This document shows, in pieces, positions 51,167 to 61,400 of a stretch of DNA of 64,000 bases; the first letter of the stretch is position 1, and every line of letters begins with the position of its first letter. Under the pieces are notes generated by a model. The model saw only the letters and a program-made list of their open reading frames with translations. It was not told where the DNA came from and searched no databases. This stretch comes from Coniferiporia sulphurascens (Eukaryota > Basidiomycota > Agaricomycetes > Hymenochaetales > Hymenochaetaceae). The stretch covers positions 992,001 to 1,056,000 of the forward strand of contig NBBA01000004.1 of the NCBI GenBank assembly GCA_002794785.1, read 5' to 3'. The position numbers and the translations under genes are program-made.

Positions 51167-54081
51167 GTAGGCGTAGCATGTTGCGAACCCCGTATAGACC
51201 AGCTTGTGGTTTTGCCGTATATTTTTTTTCCCTTGCGGACGCTTGTCATCCAATCCTTTCTGGTCGTTCTTTTATTGATTGTGCTAGTAATTACAAAGAT
51301 GTGCTTTGGCATAATGCAATGTTATGTATTATACACTGTGGGGCTGGGATTGCCCGGGCCAGTTAGCCACGAGAAGAGGATCTGGATTGCTTAGTGAGTC
51401 CCGTATATGGTTGCATGGTATCGAGGCTAGCGAAAACTCAGGCTACTACGTCACGTACCACACTGACGTCTTCAGATAATGAAGCCAACTAACAATTAAT
51501 ATTGACGCGTTAATAGCACATCGGACAAGTACTATATGTTCGACAGAGTTCAGCATCGTTTTATATGCATGGGATCTTGGCAAATCTAAACTTCGACCAT
51601 GCATCCGGCTTGCTCTTCCAACGTGCTTGGACATTGGCCATTAATGCTCCAAATCGCATATCCGTCGGAACAACGCGCAATCGCAGATTCGCAGGCTCTC
51701 TGTGCTCCACTTCCACTGGCAGTAAGTACTCAAAGTGCATTTTGGGGGTGGGTGAGCCCAATGCTGAGTTTGGCTGTTCGGAGTTGTTGAAAATTCTCGT
51801 ACTATTTTTTAGAAATTGCTTCGGCCGTATGCGCGCTAGAGTTCTCTCGAGCGATTATACACTGATTACACCGTTACACGATACACCTGGATACTCGAGC
51901 TGCACTTTCAAGCGCTGCAAAATCCATCAAGTTCTCCCGGCGACGACTCCGACTCGGAGGCGACAGGAAATTGGACAGTTAGTATCTCGATTCTCGATCA
52001 TCGAGCCCGAATAATACAGTATGTTATTTGCAATACAAGTTCCAGCGGTCTGCCTTGCGCGAAAGGTGCGTTGAATATTGCCAGTTCCACATGTAAATAA
52101 TGTCCCGTACGCTTGCTGATTGGATCGATCCTTTCCCTATAGTTTGTTCAGCTCAATTTGCGTTTGATATGGACGAACTTAAATCCTAGACTTCCCTGCA
52201 ACACCGTAATTAAGCGAGTCGATCGCTTGCAGAATCTGGAAAGATTCAACAACGACTTGGAGGCGCTGTGCATACACTGTGGGGTCCATGCCGCATATTG
52301 CACTGTTGTAAGCCATCCACGATTTCCGGCTCGGACATCGTTTGTGAGTGCGAGTATAAGTGCGCGGAGCGTCCATCCATCTCGATTGACTCTCCAATCC
52401 CTTTTATCATGATAGCCTCCGCCCACGCGAACTTGACAAAGACGATGAGCCTGAGTCAGATTGTAGCCTCTTGCTAACCACCCTACCGATCCAGTGCCCG
52501 TCTTGGAGGCGTACGCGACAGGCACACACCGCCAAATGACCAAGTTTTCGGCAGCAACCTATGTGAAAAAGTTGTAGTCATCCCATAGCTTGAAGACTCG
52601 GATCATCAAGACGTACCATGACGCAGCCCGAGCCCGAGCCTAAGCCGGCTCGCAATAACCAAACCAAAACTCCTGCACAAAGTCCTGCTTGTGACGTCTC
52701 AACAAGCTTCGTGAGCGTTTATAATTCATATCACAAACATTTTTTTACCTCACCAGGACTCTTATGCGTGCTTACTCTAATACGACAGGCGGAGTGCAGA
52801 GCTTCTCCGAGTCATCCGACGGAATCTGGTCTGTATCGGCATCGAGGCCGTCAATGACATTCAAGCTACTACAGTCAATGACTCATTGACTGTAGTAGTG
52901 TCTTTCAAGTTGACGATGCTGACATTAATTGGAGCCGCAGCCTGAGAATCACGCGACTTTTCCAACAACGACTCGGATGAGGACGAAGAAATACGGATAG
53001 ATCTGATAATTAATATCCTACATTCACACCTGCCTATGACAGTCGCACCTGCCCGCTCGGTTGCTTTTGACGGTATTAATATTCCTCGTCCTCTTCATCA
53101 TCGGAAAAGCCTCGCAAAGTTTGCAGCAATTCATATTTCTCGGAGACCACAATACCGTTCAAGTCTATATCACCCTATCCTTTCCTTTACAAATTCGTAG
53201 TGGCTGAAATATGTATTGGTTTTTGGGTGTCTAATAAAATATGATACATGTAGCCTGAAGTCCGGCCCGGGACTATTCTGTGCTCTTGGACTGTACTATG
53301 ATATCATCGAGACTTCGAAAATAGCTCAATACCTGGGAAGCCCACGTAAAAGAAATACAAACTTACTTGCGTACCTAAGTCCTAAATACACACGTTCATT
53401 TGATTCTTAGGCGAGTTCTTCTAATAAGAAAAGGGCAGAAGTAGCCCTGACAATCCAGCTTTGACTTGGTGCCTCAAGGTTCGCGGGAGGGCAAAGCACT
53501 TCGTTGACACAACTTCTCCCCAGAGTGATTGCCCTTTAGTCTCTTCTCAACAGGCACTAAACCAAACTTACCGTCCGGCACCCAAATTTTCACGGAGCCG
53601 GACTCGTCCCACAAGGCACATTGTGAAGAAACACCGCAAAACCTTTAATTCCCTGTAGTTGAACAGAAACGCGTATACACATACAAGGGCGTATCCAACT
53701 CCAAAACAAGTGTGAAAAAGACGGCAGAAGTCGGACCAGACGCCCGCCACCATCAAGGGCATGGGGGATACAGCCCCGACGAGCGTCAAGCCGTCGTACA
53801 GGTACATCTTCAGCGTATATGCACGGAGCACATCCGTTTCCTGAACGATAAAGATAGGAGACATAATAAAAAATGTGGTATGAAAGACGGCCCCGGATCA
53901 GACAGATGATGCGCTACCGGGACTGCACGCAGTCGCGACACATCCTTCTGCACTGAGCCTGCATCAAGCAAAGCGAGGGCCCCTGGTATGAAATCAAGTA
54001 AACAAGAAAGAAAGAGAAAGGACCGGATGACCGAGGGAAGCCGCTTTGCGGACGACGTTCGTCGGGGTATCTTTAAGGGGT
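51167..54081. other. Gene-sparse region
   Basis: About 2.9 kb without a gene I can defend. Weak candidates are a 149-codon + frame at 51565-52014, a 98-codon minus frame at 53568-53864 with two hydrophobic stretches (KMYLYDGLTLVGAVSPMPLM...FGVGYALVCVYAFLF), and a short + frame from 52618 rich in Pro/Glu (MTQPEPEPKPARN) with a plausible donor. The palindrome at 52866-52898 lies here. Confidence 0.4.
52866..52898. repeat. Perfect 33-base palindrome centred on TGACTCA
   Basis: Sixteen bases (CTACTACAGTCAATGA) followed, after a single C, by their exact reverse complement. The centre reads TGACTCA at 52879-52885, the symmetric AP-1/Gcn4 site. Perfect symmetry over 33 bases is very unlikely by chance. 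Confidence 0.85.
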
Positions 54082-55004
54082 TCAGAGGGCCATAGCAGCG
54101 GCAACAGCCACAAGGGAGGCGATCATGGTGACACCAGCGGGCAGGCGCACGTTGGACATTGCACCAGAGATGGGGAGGGTGCCTGCATTAGCGGCACCGA
54201 CGATAGTCGCGCTCTCCCCTCCCGCCTCAGCGGTCGAGACCCCTGAAGGCACCGAGAAGGAGGAGGTAAGGACGAGACTACAAGAAAACACATGTCAAAA
54301 TGGTCAAAACGTGGCTAATGCAAACGGCACGTACGTGGTGGCGGGAGCAGACGGATCGCTCGCGTCAGACGAAGCGGCGGAAGCTACCGACGAGGCAGCT
54401 GAAGACACCGCGGAAGAGACGGCGCTAGACTTCGGGAGACACGAATCATCACCATCCGCGACAGTCATCTAAATTCGAATTTGAGGAAAACGTAATTAGA
54501 AAAGAACCACCTAAAAGCCATATGGAAGACTCACCGTCGCACTCCACGCATCCGAAGCATCAGAGTCGAGAAGGGAGAACACGACCTGGGTGCCAGCAGG
54601 CAGGGTAACGTTCGGCCAAGTCATGGAGGTGCCATCGTGGTCACCAAGGTTGACACTGAAGGTGTAATGCCGTAATGAGCAGCAATTCGAAGAACAAGGG
54701 TCCGCAGAAGCAGAGAAGACACTCACAGGACAGAATCGCAGGGGGCATCGGCAGGCACGACAGCCAAATTGTATGGCGAGACGGCCTGATTCCAAGTAAT
54801 ATGGGCAGGTGCGCACTGAATACGGGAACACCATGACGTTTAAAAGTCAGTAAATCACTCTTCGCTTTCTCGACGACTAGCGGCGGTGCAGAGTGCGTAA
54901 TATCTCACCTGAGTGAGCGTAACCGTGCTGATGGCGAACTCGGCGAGAGCACCACGGATGGAAAGGGCGGAAATGAGTGTAGCGGTAAGGAGCGTAGCGA
55001 ACAT
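54082..55004 (-). CDS. Ser-rich secreted surface protein with probable GPI anchor
   Basis: Five exons: 55004-54909, 54815-54727, 54655-54535, 54468-54335, 54277-54082 (211 codons plus stop, phases consistent). The N-terminus is a signal peptide (MFATLLTATLISALSIRGALA). The mature part begins FAISTVTLTQCAPAHITWNQ, continues PYNLAVVPADAPCDSV, LVNLGDHDGTSMTWPNVTLPAGTQVVFSLLDSD and VADGDDSCLP, then a Ser/Ala-rich stalk and a hydrophobic C-terminal segment (AGVTMIASLVAVAAAMAL) of GPI-signal type. The four cysteines and the TWN/LPAGTQVVFSLLD pattern match a common basidiomycete Ser-rich cell-surface family related in layout to Kre9/Knh1-type wall proteins. Cell-wall or plasma-membrane location is inferred. 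Confidence 0.86.
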
Positions 55005-55257
55005 CGTGTACAGTCTTGTGAGGAGGGGATGGGTCGGAATGCGGTGGGGAAGACGCGAGCGACGAGGTGGTTGGAAAGGGGGGAAGTGGGAGATAAAAGA
55101 GAATTTCACTAGCCTCGCCTGTCGCGCTCGGTTACCGCCAGGCGGCGGATGCCGACCGCTAGCAAATAAGGAAAACTGATCCGACATTGTTCTGAGTTTG
55201 AAATTAAATATCATTCCTCGGGGTCTTCTCGTAACTACACAGAAAACAGACAACGCG

Positions 55258-57824
55258 CTATAATTTACTCTTCCCAACGTACGACGCCAGCATAGTCCTC
55301 TTGCTCTGTCTGTGCAGAATATCAGCTTTGGAAGCTCACATAGACGAATGAACTTACCCAGTATGCCTAACGGGTGTTGGCGTGTTCTTGGGGTCCTCCA
55401 CGGGCACACGGCCTTCTATGGGAATATAGTCTCGCCTAGCTGGCCCGACATACACCTGCATCAAAATTGGCCGTATCCATCAGATCCGCCGAAAGAAAAA
55501 GAAAAAGAAACAAAAACAACGCACTTGGCGGGGACGCCAAATCTTTACGCCACCTGGTTGAAGCATCATCTGCACCGCACCAATCAATCGGAACGCCAAG
55601 GAGGGACAAGAGCGGATGTCAAACCTGTCTCCAGTGCGCTAACCAGCCCACAACGCGAGGAACAGCGAACAGCACCGGGAAGAAATCAAGGGGAAATCCT
55701 GCAGAATCAGTCAGCACTCGTGTAGTCAGCCTCAGAGTGATTTAAATGTACCCATGGCTCGGTAAATCAGACCGCTGCTACACATCAGCAACACCCCGTC
55801 ACGTCAAAACCGGTCGCTACGTACCTCCTGCACAACAATCTAACTAAATATATATGATATCAATTAGAGATATTGACGACCCACCAGAAGTCTACGTTTG
55901 GCGCAAGCTTGCGACTGATAAAGTAGTCATCGTTCATAGCCATCTCGTGAAGACGCATTGCCGTCTCTAAGAGCTCGTCCTTCCCAGTCCTAGAAAGCCA
56001 GTCAACTCCGTGTACCAAACCGTCGGCCCAGAAGCTGACACGTACACTTTAAAGACTTCGTCCGCTGTTTTGCGCACGATAAATGAACGAGGATCCGACT
56101 AGCACCTGTTTCTTAGACCAAGTCATCGTCTACGTGAAATTAAACTTACGGTCTTGTACACACTATTTATTATTAGCCACGGAGACGACAGCTAAGCTTT
56201 TCGAAAGCTCACCGATGACCGAAACCTGACAGCACTTTCTCGCGCTTCTTGACAGCCTCAATAAAGGCGGGTACGTTCTCGGGGGAACCTATGGAGATCA
56301 GCATCCGGATCACGGCCTCATTTGCACCACCTGCGAGTCGAAACTATGTCAAAACTGGCGTGCGTAAACTAAAGGTTAGTCGAAACGGACCGTGGAGGGG
56401 CCCACTAGATAACCATAAGCTTGTAAAACGGATATCCTCGCATAGAGATAAAAACAGGACGCACTAAAGCGATGCACAGCCAGCCCTGTTCAAATTATTT
56501 TAGCGTCTTGCGAATGAGTAGTGACACGCTACATATCAAACTCACGCTACTGCGGAATAGGGGTCAACGAGCGAGCTGCCTGTCTGAAGTACCGTCGTGC
56601 ATGACGCGTTCAGCTCGTGATCGGCGTGAAGGAGGAACAACACGTCGAGTGCCTTGGCGAATACGGAGGACGGCACGTAACTATCTTCGCCGAGGTGATC
56701 CATTTGATATAGGAACCTAATTAACGACGTCAGATATACATCATCATTATTTAGAAGGCAGGGAGAGGCTTACGAGCCAGTATAGCTCAGCCCAGCGGGA
56801 GGCGTGACAAACTTCCTGCCTTGTCGAACTCGGTACGCCATCCTTTCAATAACTTGTTACTAGCGATCAGAAATCGAACTGAGAGGAGAGCCTACGCCGC
56901 AAGTGTCGTTGCCTTCCCGATCAGCCTGTAAATCTGCTTGTCCATATTCGCCAGCGAAGCAGCATCGCCCTTTGTATAAAGCGTCTGACCTTGCAGTGAA
57001 GGATTCGCCTATAAAAGTGACGGTTGACATGGCTAAGCCTAGAAGTAGGGAAGGGGACAGCTCGACTAACCTCGCTATACATCGAGCCAAGTGAAGCAAT
57101 AGCACTTGTCAAGATCGACATGGGATGCGCGTCATACCTGGGAGATCGTTAATGACATGGAGCTCTAAGTTAACTTTAGTAAGAACGCACCGGAAAGCGC
57201 GGAAAAGGCCTTCTGCATCTGAATGGGCGATGCTATGGTGCATGACTTCGCCTTCAAACACATTATACTGGGCCTTGGAGGGCAGTGATCCGTATATGAG
57301 AAGGTAGGCGGTCTCTAAGAACGAAGATTGGACCGCCAGTTGTTCAATGGGATAACCTCTGCGCGCAAAATGAGCACCGAGGGGTATTTATTTGCGCGAC
57401 GATGTAATGGAAAGCACCTGTATCGTAAAACTGGAGAAGCAGAAGAGAGCTCAACACGGGTACGATCCATGATTGACTCGGACGAACGTACTTCCAGCCT
57501 CTCCGTCAATATACGTGATCTCCGAAGTTATAACCGCCGTATTCAAGAACCCCTTGTCGGCGACGCGTAGCCCCTTCTCGGTTTCGTTCTCCTCGCGCTC
57601 GTCTGGTCTGCGGGGCGCAGCAATCTGTTTGAATGCCGTCGCCGGGACGGTGTTGTTCGATATGCTTTAGAGTGTCAGAAAATGGCCGTTGTCATTTACC
57701 TTCCTGATATAACGCGTTAAATCCATACGTACGGAATTGTGTAGAGCTTGCCTGTGCGGTTGTCGCGCACGGTCAGCGAGTCCTCGGCCTGTGGTACGTT
57801 CGCGTCTGCGGTCGGTCGTCCCAT
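55258..57824 (-). CDS. Citrate synthase ending in a peroxisomal targeting tripeptide (SKL)
   Basis: Nineteen exons (57824-57733, 57664-57492, 57430-57418, 57358-57191, 57137-57071, 57008-56896, 56842-56774, 56716-56546, 56485-56465, 56404-56391, 56330-56213, 56162-56150, 56098-56046, 55989-55885, 55777-55752, 55698-55625, 55569-55525, 55455-55358, 55303-55258) summing to exactly 492 codons plus stop. It condenses acetyl-CoA and oxaloacetate. Motifs: [43 protein letters not shown] (first catalytic His), GPLHGGANEAV, SGFGHRVYKTSDPR (second catalytic His), KLAPNVDF (third catalytic region), [18 protein letters not shown]. No mitochondrial presequence is visible; the chain begins [11 protein letters not shown] and ends GKSKL, a PTS1 signal. 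A glyoxylate-cycle or peroxisomal acetyl-CoA role is inferred. Three exons are only 13-14 bases. Confidence 0.93.
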
Positions 57825-58463
57825 GGTGTTTGAAACAGACGTGTAATCGGTAGGTCCGGGGCGTCCAATGCTGAGCTCTTATATGGACTTTGGCTGGCCT
57901 ATGACAGGCTGGAGCATGACAGTACTTGGCCGAACAAATTTCACATGATTCCGACTCTCAACTGCCGAATTGCCTTACGCAGGTCACAACCACCATATGC
58001 CATTGGCTTTTTGTAGATTCATCGTTTGGTTCCGCGCAACACTCGTCTCTCTCACATTATAGAAACGTTTATCTGCATATAGCGAATTGGATTTCTCCAG
58101 TACTAGTACTTGTGTGAATTACGTAGTCCATGTTAATCCTCGTCTGCTGCAGACGCCATTTTTGCTCCAGATAGTAACCATAAATGAATAGGAGAGAGGA
58201 GCGTTGGTATTAGAGTGGCAAGAAACACCGTGTCCGAGTTCAAGGAGAGACGTAGAGACTGACGAAGCGCAATAGTAAGGTAATAGTAGATCAAGTGAGA
58301 AATGAGCGAGCGTAAATTGCAATTCTAAAGGAGGGACCGGAAAAACCGAAGAAACCGAGAAATGAAACAACCAAACGAGTCAGATAGGACGGATGCTGAG
58401 ATGATCGATGTTTAGAAGGATTGCAGAGTGTCATAATACCGTTAGTAAAATTTTGATAGCTGT
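57825..58463. other. Spacer, promoter of citrate synthase and 3' region of the Caf120-like gene
   Basis: About 640 bases between two minus-strand genes. No coding signal; both small + strand frames look like chance. Confidence 0.55.
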
Positions 58464-61400
58464 TCATGCCCGTGGGGCGGACTCAACGTCACCCGAGCGG
58501 GCGTTGGGACTGGGCGCAGGTGATGCCCCACGAGAAGGCGTGCCACTGTACGATGGGATGCGCTGCGACTGTTGACCAGAGCTAGGGCCCTGGGTGACAC
58601 CGTCGAACACATTAGGCCCAAGCGAGAAACGCGGGTCCATCCCACCTCCATTTGCTCCGCCCATGTTGCTCCCGCCGGTCATCTGCATACCCATGGGCGA
58701 ACCCATCCCTGGCATCCCCATCCCCATCATCCCCATCGGCGGACCCATCATCCCCATCCCCATCATCGACATACGCGGATCGTAACCCATACCTCCTGCC
58801 ATCATTGAGTTCGGCGAGGGGGAGCCACCGCCCATGCCCATTGGGTTCAAATTCGGGCTCCCACCTGGTCCTGCCGCCCCTCCAACCTCACCACCGACCT
58901 GCGAGCCCGCAGTCGACATCGCAATCATCGCCTGCTGGTACGCCTGGGCTGCTTGTTGGGCAGCGAACATGTGCTGTGGGTTCGCCATCATCGGGTTGAA
59001 CATTGGGTTGAAGTACATTGACTGAGGACCACCCATCATCTGTGGGTAACCAAAACCGCCCATCATCGGGTTCATGCCTGTCATTTGCGGCGTTAGACCA
59101 CCTCCACCATACATGCCCATCCCGCCACCGAACTGTGAAGCGAGTTGTTGCTGCTGCTCGAGCTGCTGGCGCTGAAGCTCGTCAAGCCGGCGCTGACGTT
59201 CCTCCGCAAGGCGCTTCTCTCGCTCCCGCTCTGTCAGCGTTGCACCCATCCCTCCCTCACGCTTACGCTCACGTTCATGAGCAGTTATCGCACCAAGCAA
59301 GCCCACCTGGGGCGGCGGAGGTTTGTGCGGAACATTAATCAACGACGCGCCCGACTCCCTTGCGAGCTCTTCTTGGCGCTTGGCGGACCTATCCTGCTTG
59401 TCTTGCAGACCGGCGGACAGAAGGCCTTGCGGTGTAAATGCCTTAGTCATAGTCTCCGCGGGCGACTCCATTTGTACGAATGTATCCCGATTGTTATTGC
59501 CTTGAGACTGGGGCAGTCCCGTATCGCGTCCTGCATCCAAAACTGAGCTCCACATGTTTTGACGGGAAGCACCAGGATGTTGCTGCTGCTGATATTGTTG
59601 TGGATACTGCGATTGCAGGCGTCCCGTGTTGTCCCGTTGCCCTTCGTATTGATCGCCCATGTATCGCCGTTCGGAACCTGGTCGTAATAAGAACGTTGAG
59701 TTATGATGACCTACATAGTAAAACGGGAAAAGTACGGATGCATACCTGCAGGCGAGAGACCTCTCGGGATTTGTGGGAGTGTCCTCGTTGCCCGTTGCTG
59801 ACCCTGCTGTAGCTCCCGGATGTCAACAGCCGAACCTGACCCAGATGGAGACACGCCATGAATTTGTTGCTGGTAAACGGGGTTTCTTCCGACAGGCGCA
59901 GCAATGGGCTGTGCTCCCGGTCCTCCGCGCGATGTTGGACGGGGCTCGTCATCCGAATTCACGTCATCATCGTCTTCCTCCTCCTCTTCCTCCTCCTCCT
60001 CCTCCTCGCTACTTTCCCAGCCCCCTTCACGCTGCTTCGTACGCTGCTGCCTGCCATTGGGACGGCCAGGTTTGTGAACTGCCTCATCATGGGCGGCCTG
60101 CTGTGCTTGCGAGCGTGCCTTACGCTCGGCAGCTTGTCGTGACGGAGCAAACGATGAACGATACTGCTGTTTTGTCGCGTCTGCCGAGGGCGGGGACGGT
60201 GCGCGGTCTTCTGGCTCCAAGATCTGGGGCGGGGCAGGTGCAGACGTGTTCATTGGCGCCCGACGCTGTTCTTCGGACGCGGACGATGCTGCCTGGGTAG
60301 GCGCGTCCGCCGCGTCATCCTGCTGCTCGAGGAAACTGAGAGCCGCGAGTGCATCGACAGTATCATCCTCGACATCGACAGCAGATGAGGCGTGCGCTTG
60401 CATTTGTACGTTGGGCCGGTTCTCGTCGACTTCAAGAGGCGTGGAGGAGGATGAGCTGTCTCCTGGAAGAAAGCGTTTGCCTGCGACGCGTGGTGGCGGT
60501 GGCGGTGCCCGTGCCCCAGAGGGTCGCCTAGTCAGCAGTGCCCGGTGGCCGCTAGCCTGGGTTTCGGTGAGACCCCCGCCAGCGCCGCTGCCGCTCCTCA
60601 CAGAACTCGTACTCAACGAGCCTGTACGCCCGCTCTGCCCACTCCCACTAAGGCCGCCGCCACCAACGCTGCCAGAGACAAGCTCGAAGCCACCAGGCGT
60701 CTGCCGCCGTGCGACCGGAGACACTGGGTTATTCGGTACGCGCGTCTGCTGGCGCTGCGGTGCTGCGGTCGAAGTCGCAGCCGAAGTCGGAGGCGAGGCT
60801 GCTCGCGGCCGCTGCCGCTGCGGGCTGCTGTTGACGCTCATCGGGTTAGTGAGTATTGAGTGCTCTGACTCATCATCCTCATCATCTTCGTCCTCATCTT
60901 CGCCTTCGTCCAAATTCCGCGCCGGCGCGCGCGCATTGGCTTCCTGACGTTGCTGATGCATGTAGTACAAAGCGCCGGGCTCGTCGAAAACGTACTCGGC
61001 TTCGCGCAGCCTAGATCCATACTGCTGCACTCGCCCGGTCGGTCCCGCGTTCTTCTCTGGTGGCGGCGGCGGCAGCTGGCCTCTCTCTCCCTGCTCCGTC
61101 TCTCTTTCCCTATCTTTACTGAGCGATGCACGCGTACTTCCAATGTCGTCAATCATTGAGAATGGGCTCGTCAATGTGGTTGAGTGTGAGATGTGAGATG
61201 CCGGACTGAGCGGGACTTGTTCGCGTTCATGCTGTGCTCCCACCATTGCATCTAGCCCCATGCCCATGCGCATAGACGACAGGGACGCGGTAGGTGACCC
61301 AGTCGACTGAACGTTCACAGACAAAGACGTCTTGCGCTCAGATGATGGCGTTTGGGTGCCCGATGTAGGTAGCTGTACAGCCGCTGGATCTGTCCCCGGA

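Noticed and set aside
55354..55358. TAA after HTG as the end of citrate synthase
   Set aside because: It is part of a consensus GTAAGT donor; joining to 55303 keeps frame, ends in SKL and makes the total length divisible by three. Kept as a possible retained-intron isoform in the findings.
58680..58800. ATCCCCATC-type repeats as a minisatellite locus
   Set aside because: They code the Met/Gly/Pro-rich tail of the Caf120-like protein in one open frame.
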